In this document: positions 27,701 to 37,982 of the stretch, piece after piece
Numbering within the stretch: the stretch's first letter is position 1
Layout of the letters: each line of letters starts with the position of its first letter
Assembly: GCA_914767715.1 (NCBI GenBank)
Contig: OU612065.1
Coordinates: 7,008,001 to 7,072,000 of the forward strand
Origin: Membranipora membranacea
Taxonomy: Eukaryota; Bryozoa; Gymnolaemata; Cheilostomatida; Membraniporidae
Reading direction: 5' to 3'
DNA length: 64,000 nucleotides
Notes under the pieces: model-generated
What the model was told of the DNA's origin: nothing
Seen by the model: only the letters and a program-made list of their open reading frames with translations
Databases searched by the model: none
Made by a program: the position numbers and the translations under genes

Positions 27701-28706
27701 ATTTTGTAAAGGAATTAAGAGTAGTGGAATTGGTTTCAGTACTTTTGATTCATATTTGAATGAAGTATATCTCTCAAAGCCAAGCATTTACGACCAAGTT
27801 CTAAGCTCAATTGATGTATAGAACAGAACCAAGTAGACAATGGAGTTCAAAGTCCACATCAAGTCATGTGATGCACTCCAGTGTAATGTTTTGACAATCA
27901 GCTGGGCATGCAATTTATTTTCAGAATATGATAATGACGTGCCTCAGATGATAAGATAGTGTGTGTGGACAAAGGATTAAGTACAAACAAACTTATGAGT
28001 GAGAGCAAACATTGCCCACTAAATGACCTTACATGTAAGAGGCCCATAACCTTGGTGAAGGTTGAATTTCATTTATTTGTCCCAACTTCCTCACCAGAGG
28101 CTCCAAAAACTGATGGTACCATCCAATTTAAAATCCTCATTGATTGAAAATTGCAACCCCAACTACTATCAATTTAGATCTGTCTCTCTATTTCATAAAA
28201 GCACTAAAGCCGAAAACTTCATCTTTTTTTCTAATACCATATTTACTTGGGCCTATGTTTAAAAGGAAGCTAGAAATGGACATTACAAAAGGAAATTATC
28301 CCTCAAGAGGAAAATTTTTTCTTCTTGTCGTTCATTTCATAGTTCATAAAAGTCAGGCAACCAAATCTAACTCGCAAGTTTCGCTGGCGTTACCAAAGAA
28401 TAACAAATATTTTTAGATTCACCTAGGCCTATGTCGATATAAAAAACCTCAGAACGCCCTGACTGGCTATAAGGCAAAGATCAAACTATACATACCATTA
28501 CCCAAACCTCCTGGAATGGTGTAGGACAGATCCTGGAATTCTAAATCCACGACTTTCTTGCCACAACTTATCCCAAATGTTTGAGCAGCAGTGTCATTAT
28601 CACTGCTTGATGAACGTATAAGACGCGGTGAGTCTGGACCATTTTTACAAATGTTTGCTCCAAGCTCAGATGGCAAGTGTACAGACACTGAAAGCAAGTC
28701 TGCCAT
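15721..28706 (-). CDS. ABCG1/4-like: ABCG1/ABCG4-like half-transporter, complete
   Basis: ABCG1/4 proteins are dimeric membrane pumps for sterols and lipids. Coding exons in transcription order: 28706-28496, 27260-27143, 26763-26574, 24918-24773, 24209-24086, 22770-22656, 21730-21420, 20243-20133, 19378-19210, 17677-17577, 16805-16650, 16379-16261, 15952-15721. Joined they give 700 codons plus TGA without a break. The ATG at 28706 has a good context (AAAATGG) and an in-frame TAA upstream. The nucleotide-binding domain comes first: Walker [10 protein letters not shown] (93-101), Q-loop in [11 protein letters not shown], signature LTNGQ (194-198), Walker B LMFFDE (to 219), D-loop SGLDS, H-loop histidine 251 in TIHQPSAK. 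A Ser-rich linker (about 320-405) and the six-helix membrane domain follow, with [18 protein letters not shown] and [18 protein letters not shown] typical of ABCG1/4. Length is close to human ABCG1. The signature loop is unusual. Confidence 0.95.
16403..16468. repeat. ATCATATA-type simple repeat in an ABCG intron
   Basis: Imperfect tandem ATCATATA / ATAATAATC units occupy the intron between the exons ending at 16379 and starting at 16650. Likely length-variable. Confidence 0.8.
17957..18022. repeat. Two tandem copies of a 34-base unit
   Basis: The units start at 17957 and 17991, each beginning GATATTCTCTAGA and ending TTTTTTCTACC. They differ at two positions within the shared 32 bases. Intronic in the ABCG gene. 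Confidence 0.85.
18219..18248. repeat. Perfect 30-base palindrome in an ABCG intron
   Basis: The arms read CAGAGACTATAGATA and its exact reverse complement with no spacer. The intron spans 17678-19209. It can form a cruciform or hairpin. Confidence 0.9.
18839..18879. repeat. Inverted repeat, 19-base arms, 3-base loop
   Basis: Left arm 18839-18857 and right arm 18861-18879 are reverse complements with one mismatch. Same ABCG intron as the palindrome at 18219. Confidence 0.9.
20888..20907. repeat. Inverted repeat, 9-base arms, 2-base loop
   Basis: CCATAGACA, TT, then TGTCTATGG. Intronic in the ABCG gene. Confidence 0.8.
22593..22624. repeat. Perfect 32-base palindrome in an ABCG intron
   Basis: Arms TCACAGAGTAAGGATA and exact reverse complement, no spacer. 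Beyond a few mismatched bases the pairing resumes with TTGATAT on the left and ATATCAA on the right. It lies about 30 bases downstream, in the sense of the gene, of the exon 22770-22656. Confidence 0.9.
24261..24290. repeat. Two tandem copies of a 15-base unit
   Basis: CGCTAAGCACTTCCT occurs twice back to back. Intronic in the ABCG gene. Confidence 0.85.
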
Positions 28707-29947
28707 TTTGAGAAGATTGCTTGGTTAAGTCTGATAACGCTAAACAAAGAGAAGTAAAATGTAAATTTAATACAATGGAAAGGTGAATGTAATGACAATC
28801 AATGCCAGCATATAATTTTTGTAGCAATGTATAATGTATGCAGTTGCAGCTTCTGCGGTGTGGACATATATTTGCTTGTCTACATACTACCTTCAGTTCA
28901 GCCACTGCTGTACTGATATATGCTATCCGAGAAGCGTGCTTTTGACAATACACCCAATACACATACACTACAAAAGCTATACTACTATCTATCTTTATCC
29001 TGAGTCACTTACTTATTAATTTTCCCTATTCAAATGTTGATAATACATACTTTCATCATACTTCTTACTTACTTACTAAAAATTACTTATATAAAGTAAC
29101 TACAGTAACTAACAGCAGGGAGAATGCTAGCTGCTAACACTAGCAGTAACTCTACCAGCATCTAACCAAGGACTGGAGTAATAGCGAAGCTCCCCTGTTA
29201 CTCCTACTAGTCCTTGATCTAACTCAACTTCTTTCCAAGAAGACTTGAATAACTTACCTTCATCTGAACTGAAAATATCAAAGTAAATCTTGCAGGAAAG
29301 TAATTCAAATGATATCCATGAATGGAAATGTGAATTTCTGATAGATGTAAAAAAGAAAAGAATTTGACAGGTTTTTCTCAGTTCAGCTATACAGTCTATC
29401 CATATGTTTTGTGGTGTAATCTTGTAGTCCACTAGCTAGCTGATAACTGCTGAACATGCTCAACACGTGGATCAATAACAGCACAACAAGGGGTAGCAAC
29501 ATCAGCTAATTTTTTTATTAAGAAATAAAGACTATACATTGCAACAGATAACATTCACTGTCTATAAATATATAATAGTGAAACATTATTGCTTCTAATG
29601 AAGCATCAAAAAAAATATTTCTCTAGAGATATAAATTGTCTTTGTTCTTTTTTATTGTATATGCTACCCTTTCAAATTAATCCACTTACTTTTGTATTAA
29701 TGCGCATAATTCTAAGTTATAGCTGTGATGTGGCAGTAGCCTGTGATCAATCATATTTTCTTTTATACTCTTGCAGCCATAAAGAAAAACCAGGACAGAG
29801 TTAAATCTACGGCTATCACTTTGTCCAATCACCTTAATGTCTTCAATTTGTATTGGAGACATCAAATTCTACAGCAGACCAACTCCTATTATTAAGATAT
29901 AACATAAACATATAACATAAATAGTCTGCCCCATGTGTTGGCTAACC
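28707..29947. other. Sequence upstream of the ABCG start codon
   Basis: This should contain the ABCG 5' UTR and perhaps its promoter or a UTR intron, but no core promoter element could be assigned with confidence. An imperfect hairpin lies at 29167-29216 (arms 29167-29181 and 29198-29216 with a 4-base bulge). The open frames here are short and unlike known families. Confidence 0.4.
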
Positions 29948-30600
29948 ATGGCTGACGAGTACCCAGCCATCGTGTCTCCAACAAGAAGCAGATCATCTAT
30001 ATGCTTGGTGCTGCGAACATGACCTGCTTCTTAACTCAAAGAAGACCAAAGAACTGGTTTTCAGCAATGCACGGGATAACCCGACCACACAACAGCTGGT
30101 AATAAATGGTTCCCCGATCGATCAAGTAACGGAGTTCGTGTATCTTGGTACTACGCTAACTACTAAACTTGACCTCTGCCAACCGAACTGTAAAGAACGC
30201 TAGAACTCGACTTCACATTATGAGCAAGCTGTATCATCTGGGAATAGATACCAGATTGATTACATCATGCTACAAATCCTTCATCAAAAGCATCCTACTC
30301 TACCATCTAGTAGTGATATATTCTCAATCTTAGTGCAGACTCTAAAAAACATCTACAGTGAGTGGTGCGCTCAGCCGGTCGTCTCGCAGGAGATATCACC
30401 TTCACCGCAGTAACCGATCTCTACCACAACCAACTCGCTACAAAGAGTCTTCGCATGGTGGCAACCGAACAAACTTCTATGTTGACATTTACTCAATGCC
30501 CATCAGGCCGTTATTCCACCATCCGGTACAGAGTAAACCTTCGCAAACTTTGTTTTAGAGCTAACTGTGTTCACTATTTAAATAGCATTTTTTCAAAAAA
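29948..30600 (+). mobile_element. Decayed non-LTR retrotransposon (LINE) 3' fragment
   Basis: Translation in shifting frames gives reverse-transcriptase C-terminal blocks: a stretch around KKTKELVFSNARDNP, then FVYLGTTL (the conserved strand after the active site), then YKSFIKSILLYHLV. After a stop comes the cysteine-poor terminal part with VVRSAGRLAGDITF and later TQCPSGRYST. Frames change at least twice and stops interrupt it, so it is a dead copy. The catalytic YADD box is absent. It resembles the CR1/L2/Rex group of LINEs; the exact clade is uncertain. Confidence 0.75.
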
Positions 30601-30814
30601 GTAAACTTTTTATATGAATTTTTATCTTTTAACAAGAGAGCACTCACATGAAGAATTTTATTTCTCTAATTGATGAGACAAATAAACACATCATCATCAT
30701 CTACCAACTTCTTGGCTGACACAAAAAGCTTGGACAACCACCAGGCTAACCAACTCCTTGAGCAGAATAACCAGTAACCACTGAGAAAATAATGAAATAT
30801 GTGGACAACAACAT
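30601..30814. other. Spacer between LINE fragment and inverted-repeat element
   Basis: No gene seen. Contains an ACCAACTCCTTG copy of the recurrent short motif (AACTCCTTG at 30752-30760). Confidence 0.5.
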
Positions 30815-31169
30815 GTACTTATGAGTCGAACACAGGTCTACTCAATTAAACATGGGTCCCTGGGAATGAATGTTTGACAAAGACTAAGAGTCAAACTGTC
30901 TCCAAGAGAGGCAGGAGTTCTTTCAATTAGAAAGAGCGATACTTTACTGAACCAAGTTATCACTATCACATCGCTAAAAATTATCACTCACTTGGTCTTT
31001 CAATTAGACAAAATCGCTCCCAAATCGCTCACTCAGAATGTATATAGTTCCATCAATGACTCTGACTGAACGATTTGAAAGCGACTTTGGCTGTTTCTAA
31101 TTGAAAGACCCCCCAGTCAAACATTGCCAGGGACCCATGAGTAGATCTGTGGAGTCGAATGACTTGTAC
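30815..31169. mobile_element. MITE-like inverted-repeat element, about 355 bases
   Basis: The left end (30815-30878) and right end (31116-31169) are imperfect inverted repeats about 54-64 bases long. They share an almost identical core, ATGGGTCCCTGG on the left and its reverse complement at the right. Inside, a second inverted pair is TCTTTCAATTAGAAA near 30919 and its reverse complement near 31094. TGTACTT is present directly at both outer edges and could be the target duplication. No protein is encoded, so mobility would depend on a transposase elsewhere. Confidence 0.75.
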
Positions 31170-32944
31170 TTGCTGACGAATTCTGTAAGTACTAAGTAAT
31201 GGGTTACATTTCGTATTAGCTCATTAACTTAGCTTTTTTTTTACAGTATCTACCCATAATATTGTACTGGCCCCTCTGGGATGTTTTGCCGGATGGTTAG
31301 TCGGATATACTTGAATGACTATTATTATGTAGTATTTGATTTGTGGATAACCAAGGAGTTGGGATAACCTGGCTAGGTGGGGGGAGGTGTTATTCAATTA
31401 AAAACAGAGCCAAGTGAAGAGGAGGGTCCTTCAGCCAAAAACATCCAACACCACCCTTAGTAAGTAGATATTGCAAGACCTGTCGGAGCTTGCTATCACT
31501 GCTCATGACATACAAATCACAATTACTTATGATAAGTTAAGCTGAGTGAGGGAGGCCTGCTACTGCTGAATGTCTCATCTCATTCATAAATCGCTCACAT
31601 ATGGTCAGAACTATAGACTAAATTAATAAAAAACCTAGACATGCCACTATATATACAGCTGAAGTGAGGCGCTTAATTGTAGAAGCAATGATTTACTGCC
31701 CACAAGCCAGGTTCTTTGTTCATAATTCGATCAATTTTGATCGGATTTTGAGTTTGAAAATTGATTTACAATCTGCAGCATCTTTTCAACAACTTGATGT
31801 TATTTCTTCTCCAAAAAGTTTTTTGTCTAAATTTTGTATCAAACTGTTCATAACAAGTTGCTAAATCTATTGTAATCGTCAAACTCAGAATCCAATCAAA
31901 GTTTATCGAGTTATTGAGCTGCTAGGCAATATGATAGCACCAATGTTACTACACCATCCAATGCCGTTATGCTGCCCACAATTAAATGCATCGTGCTAAT
32001 ACTCCATATAGTGTCATGTCTAGGTTTATTATTCTAATTCTATGGTCAGAACCATGCTATGTGTTTGAGAACTTCAATTTGCCTGATTGATAGACCGAGT
32101 GTGCGAGTATTTTGAGCAAATTGATAGCGACCATTTGGTTCCAAATACATCCCTCGTTTCTATACAAAGATAACCCACCTGAATTGATAAGTGGATATGC
32201 ACACAAGTGTGGTGTGTGTACTTAGACCAAAATTCCTGACAGGGAAATAGCTAGCAAACATGTTGGCTCTGACCAACTCCTTGCTCTGACGATCGATCGG
32301 CTGCCAATCTACGGAACCTACCCAATGGTTACATGGAGGCCTCCTTTAACCACACTAGCTAGGTTGTGACATTCTATCAAGGGTGTCCTACCTAACAACA
32401 GTAGCAGGAAGCTAAGAGCAAATTGACATAAGCTTTTCAGAAAGTCTCAGTAACTCACCAAAAATTGAATAAAGTTAACAGAGAGTGCTAATTTGAACCA
32501 GAACGACTGAAAGGGACATATCAACTCAGAAGCTTCTTTTCTTTGTACTGTGTACCTCAGTTTTATAACTTTCACGTTAACCATTAGCATTCGGGAGCAT
32601 TCCTAAATTTTGCATCATAAAATTGCACACTTATCTGGACAACTATCTAATGGGAGTTTTCTCCCCGACAAAACAAAGTTAGAAAATAAGAGAGGGCAAC
32701 AACTAATAACTAGCTGTTGGTCTTGTTGTGATATGGGATTTGCTGCTGGCTAAGTATGCCATTGTGATGTGTGGCCAGTGCTCAGTGTGGGAATTCTCGC
32801 AAAGGGGCAGCAGTCTCAACCACAAACTTTTATGCCACTCAATTCGGTCTTTTTTACTGGGGTAGACAACTGTACCAGAAAGAAGCTGTGTAAATTGGGT
32901 TAGCTGGGGTTGACTGGACATCCGTTCTGGACTCAAATACTAAT
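31170..32944. other. Gene-free spacer
   Basis: No exon, RNA gene or element was recognised. It contains two copies of the recurrent motif (CAAGGAGTT at 31352-31360, AACTCCTTG at 32275-32283). Open frames at 31664-31864 and 32703-32936 show no family resemblance. Confidence 0.5.
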
Positions 32945-33973
32945 GTGAAACTAATACAAAATGCATGCCTTGATTTTTCCAAAGCCTTCGATAGGATGCA
33001 GCACCCCATACTGATATATAAAATGAATCATCTTGGTTTTAACGCTAATGTCATTGCCTTAGTAGAAAGTTTTTTGGAGTCAAGACAACAATGTGTAAAA
33101 TACTGTGATAATTTTTCTGACTACAAACCCATTCAAGTAGGTGCCCCTCAAGGAACCAAACTGGGCCCCATCCTTTGGCTAATTTATGTTGATGACTTAA
33201 AATCTTTTGATTATGATACAAAATGTATCAAATATGCTGATGATACAACCTTTTATAAGCCTATCATTGATCCATCCACTGAGAACATATCTGATGCAAT
33301 ACTGTTAGCAAACACTTGGTCTGAGCAAAACAACATGATTTTGAATTCTAGCAAAACTGTGATACTGAATGTAGCTTTTACAAACAAACCTGCTATGCAC
33401 CTTGGTATATCCTATGGAGATGATAACCTCTTTATCTCTCCCTCTGAGCATACCAAGTTTTTAGGCGTATTCATAGACAACACACTAACTTTCAGCAATC
33501 ATGTTGACTATATTATATCTAAATGCTCTCAACGATTATACTTGATGAGACTGCTAAAACGCATGGGCATGGATAGTGATGGCCTCAGAACCTTCTATAT
33601 AGCTAACATTAAGTCTATAATCTCCTACGCCTGCCCTGCATGGTATAATCTATTATCAGACACCGATAAAACACGACTCGAGAGGATCCAGCGCTCTGCT
33701 ACTCGGATTGTGCTGCCATTCTCTGACAACTACGAGCAGAGGCTGGACCATCTAGCACTGCCACCCATCACAACATTCCTGCACACCACTTGCAGTGAAC
33801 ATTTCACTAGAATAGCTGACAACGATAATCACCCCTTGAACTCTCGTATTAAAATAAACACAAACAGAACATCTGCTCGTAGAGCAAAAATAGATAAATA
33901 TAGGCCATCCAAGTGTAGAACAACCAAAAGACAAAATACCTTTTTTGAGTTTTATATGCGATTTTTTAACTAA
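32945..33973 (+). CDS. LINE reverse transcriptase, 5'-truncated open frame
   Basis: A 342-codon open frame encodes the second half of a non-LTR retrotransposon polymerase. It begins at the first catalytic motif (LDFSKAFDR), has the PQGTKLGPILW motif, the catalytic YADD at 33233-33244, the conserved KFLGVFIDNTLTF strand, and a C-terminal region with YIISKCSQRLYLMRLLKR and SYACPAWYNLL, as in CR1/L2-like elements. It ends in TAA at 33971-33973. The fingers part of the enzyme and the endonuclease are missing, so it cannot be active alone. The absence of stops or frameshifts over about 1 kb suggests a fairly recent insertion. The apparent ATG at 32945 or shortly after is probably not a natural start. 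Confidence 0.9.
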   Translation: MKLIQNACLDFSKAFDRMQHPILIYKMNHLGFNANVIALVESFLESRQQCVKYCDNFSDYKPIQVGAPQGTKLGPILWLIYVDDLKSFDYDTKCIKYADDTTFYKPIIDPSTENISDAILLANTWSEQNNMILNSSKTVILNVAFTNKPAMHLGISYGDDNLFISPSEHTKFLGVFIDNTLTFSNHVDYIISKCSQRLYLMRLLKRMGMDSDGLRTFYIANIKSIISYACPAWYNLLSDTDKTRLERIQRSATRIVLPFSDNYEQRLDHLALPPITTFLHTTCSEHFTRIADNDNHPLNSRIKINTNRTSARRAKIDKYRPSKCRTTKRQNTFFEFYMRFFN

Positions 33974-34108
33974 TGCAGCTCAGACTCCATTTATTATTAT
34001 TTTTCCATGTATGTGCTGTACATTCGATGCTATCAACCTATCACAGGATGGATATTAGAATTTAGGCAATAAACAAACTTCAAACTTCAAAACTTCAAAC
34101 TTCAAAAG
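32960..34108 (+). mobile_element. 5'-truncated non-LTR retrotransposon insertion
   Basis: The element runs from just before the first polymerase motif to a tandem-heptamer tail. Truncation at the 5' end is the usual result of target-primed reverse transcription. After the stop there is about 95 bases of 3' UTR, an AATAAA at 34068-34073, and then repeated CAAACTT units. The left boundary is approximate, because a target-site duplication could not be identified with confidence. Confidence 0.8.
34075..34106 (+). repeat. Heptamer tandem tail of the LINE
   Basis: Four to five units of CAAACTT, some with an extra A, form the extreme 3' end. CR1/L2-type elements typically end in short tandem repeats rather than poly-A, which supports that assignment. 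Confidence 0.8.
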
Positions 34109-37100
34109 CATAGGCTCTATCCTAACAAAAGTATGGTATATGATGTGAATATTAGGTCATGGATTGTCACATCCATTAAATTTGCTGACTTGGTTCGAGA
34201 AATGATGGCGATAGAATTTCATAAATATTCCAATCATCAAGAACATAGGCTTTGGGGTTTTTAATATTTAGATTTCCGGGAACTCAATAATTATATTGCC
34301 AGCAATAGAAAAGTAGAAATTATTGAGCTTTTACTGAGACAATGTTGTTCCTGCTACAATTCATCTAGATCTAGATGTATACATCTTGTCGTGTGAGTTG
34401 ATTTTCTCTTCCCGGTTACTGAGCAGACATTTCTCTCTTCTCAGCCTGTTATTGTAACCCGATCTCAACTAACCAGCATAATACTTTCAATATATGCACT
34501 TGGTCTTTGTTTATCAGTGGAGTTGAACAAGATATTTTTCATTTATCTAAAAGAACAGTGCATAACATGGTATCATCACAATTTGGAAATGTTTTGCATT
34601 GCTATCGGGGTCAGGCTCACTGGCTATTTCATCCGAGCTATGCTTGTGTAAGCTCTATGCCTACTCAGTTATCACTCTTCACCACAAAAATTATATACTT
34701 CGAGTGCACAAACAACGAGAGAGTTACTGTGATCTGCCACTGTTCCAAAATTAGGAGCTGATGAACATTTATTTTCTCGGGAAGTTTCATGTATTCATAA
34801 ATATCTGGGAATACAAGGCCTAAGAAGTTACATTTGCGCATTGAGCACATAAAATAAGAGCAAATTGGTCATGTTTACCCGTATAACACAGCGTTGGAGT
34901 TGGTATATTTGGCAGCAAGCCCACTGATGCCTGTTATGTTATTTATATTTCTATCACATGTGGCACTGAAGATTGCCGTATATATTATTTCAGGCGACTG
35001 TGAATTGCTATCCAGAGGACCAACGTGTTTTCTGATGAATACACCTCTACCACAAACTGCTGAGGCATACATTTGTCTCTGTATCATAGGTTTGTAAATT
35101 TATTCTTATTCACATCCTCACAGTGTCTTAACTGGGTATGAAATCTGATAAACATTATCAATAGCGAACTATGATGCTGACTGTGCAAAAGTTGTTTTCT
35201 CTTAGCCAACGTGCTCATAACTCCTTGTTCCATGAGGAGTTGTGAACAGCTTCCCTGCAGCAGGGTCCCTTACACCCTGACTGCAGTAACCTGATACCTA
35301 CACTCTGATAATACAATTTTTGTTATGTTTTCCCCCTTTTGAAGACAAGACAAGAGGCAAATATACTTTTGGTGTGTTTGATATTTTTTTTATGAAATTT
35401 ATTCTTTATCTTATTTGACTTGTAAACAGGGAACTTTACTGCATGAAAAAGGCGCAGACCCAGCTCCTGGAAATTGTGTCAACCAGCAAATTCAGACGAA
35501 TGTTAAATCACAGAATCAGGTGAGTCTTGGGTCAGTTAAATGTTCTCTTTATGTTGATTTGCTCAGCCCCCCCCCCCCCCCATCCCTGTGAGTCTTGGTG
35601 ATATCCCATCGTGAGGACTGAGTGTGTTGCTCTTTTGTACTCGGTGTAAGTGGGGTTTTTTGGTTACAGATACTCTGTGCGCCCTTTGGATACTATAATT
35701 GACTCCTAAAGTACACTCAATATCCCATCAGCAGGTTGTGTGATCATAATACTTTCTTCGGATAGCTTAAAAAAGTGTTTCTCCCTATTCCTATAAATTA
35801 CTTGCTAAATTATTCACTTGATTGTTTGTGAGCAATGTTGTCTTATTTACTTGGCATGTTTGCCTTTTCTGTATAAAGGAGTTTTAATTCTAGTGTCAAG
35901 AGTGTTTCACTGTCAATAAAGATCTGATTAGCAATCAAAATTGCATAAAAAGGTGCTGTTGGGGATCGAGGCTACTGCTGCATTCAATAGGAAAGCTATA
36001 AGTGAATGCCTTTGAATCTATTTCTCGCGTGTTACAGGAGTAAAATAAGGTTAACCTATAGTAATATTGGTGTGAAAGCTACCAAGGTAGGTATGAATTC
36101 GAGAGGGAATCTGTCATGCGATAAACAATGAGTGAGACTCGAGAAATATTTTAATTGGAGGAGGAGGACCAATGATTGAATGCTTTGATTTTATCATAAT
36201 CCTGTAAACTGTACTCATAAGTCTGTTAGCAGTCCATGTTTTATGATTGACTGTCATGCAATATTGCTGTGCATAACGGAGGCGAGTAATCTTTATTTGA
36301 GAGCCATAGAAATTTTATTCAACGCTTGCTAAGAAAATTGACTATCGATTTCAGCCATTCACACTGTTGGCAATTGAATGGCATGAAATAAATTGCAAAT
36401 TTAGTATATATTGTTTCACGATGAAAAACAAGAGACTCAAGACGATTTTTATGTTGCAAACTATAAGGTAATAGTTCTATCAAGTGATTACTTGAGTTAA
36501 AATGCCTCAAACCAAATATCAATACTATATAGAGGCTTGTATCTGGTATAATTAGTTGTCAAATGCAGGTTGTTTGTAGACTGGCCGTGTTTATTGATTG
36601 TAGGAGCTTTATTATCATAAGCGCAGCAAATCTGTGGCATCTTTCTTGTGAAGATTCACCGTATAGATTCTCGGGATATGCATGCAAGGTAATCCCGAAA
36701 AGTCATCCGGCTCAAATAAGTCATCCTCACAGCACAGGTAAGTCCATACACTAATCTATATATGCAAAATGTATTTTAGAGCAGAAAAAATTGTATTCTC
36801 TGTCATTATATCTCAGGTAATTATATAAAAATATGAATAAAAAAGTTTATTGGGCATTTTTACCCTATATGCTGGAAAGAACACAGACTCGTAAAATCAA
36901 ATGAGGTACTAAAAGCTTAATAAGATAAAAAATATTAAAATATTTGCCAGACTCTTTTTCTTTATACAAGTAAGTATGTAAGCGATGTGTTTTGAATGAA
37001 GAAAACTGGAAAGAAACTGTGCTTTTTTTTGGATCATTAAACCGAAGGTTATGGGGCGCCACATTGCACATATGATTGTCTTTTAGATTATTTTTATGTT

Positions 37101-37982
37101 ATCATCACTCTTTGCGCTTTTTTGTTCTTACACTCTTTTTGTTTCATTATCATGTGCCTGTGGATGCTCTCTTTGACGCGTTAGATGTGATAAAAATCTG
37201 TGCAGGCGCGGTATTGTGTTTGTTTGTGAAGCTTTGAACCATTTGTTAGCTTGAGCAGCTTTGTGAGTATGTTGAGAGCACCCAAAGATTTCTTCTTTAC
37301 TCTCACTGTTTTCACAATTCTACCTCAGAAATTAGCCAATCATCATACAGGTTGTTGTTTTTAACACAACTAGACCCAGTAATGTGATAGGCTGTTATGG
37401 AGTGATTAGTGACCCCACAACCTTTGCCTTTTGTCATCCAAATTACAGCACTAGGCATAAATCTGCTCTACTCGACATAGACTGGCTGACATTCTACTGG
37501 TATTATTACTTGTATCACTGGCATTGTCACAGGAGGGTTACATGAATCAACTCACAAATCGAGCAGGCAGAGATACGCTAGGATAGTATATTAAGGCCAG
37601 CCTACACATAGATTGATTTGTTCTTTCAGGTTGCTTAATGGTGGCTAATCATCATTTAATAGTGTATCAAGATAATCAGCGGTTCAGTGTAAACACAGGA
37701 GAGTGATCGTCATTAAGTTAGAACATAGACAGAATAAGATATCATCAGAGAATCTCAGACCTGAATGGACTAAAGAGGTGAACTCATCATTATCCCTTAA
37801 TAATTCTTATATATATACATCTGTGCTGCTGCGTTTGATAAATATTTATAATCGGCTGCGGAGGCTTTGATATTTTCACACACAGCCAGAGCATCCACTT
37901 AGAAGTGTGTAAAAAACTAGCTGTTGCCAGGATATATATATATCTGTTGCTTGCTGTCCTGTAGGATTATTCTCACAGTACG
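34109..37982. other. Upstream region of the Kirrel-like gene
   Basis: No coding exon recognised over 3.9 kb. It should contain the promoter and any non-coding first exons of the Kirrel-like gene, but none can be placed. A run of 15 C lies at 35567-35581. A small hairpin carrying the recurrent AACTCCTTG motif lies at 35216-35244. Open frames at 34507-34761 and 34894-35097 have no recognisable features. Confidence 0.45.

Noticed and set aside
35567-35581. Run of 15 C as a regulatory G-quadruplex
   Set aside because: A single homopolymer run may be a polymorphic repeat or a sequencing artefact; nothing around it supports a function.
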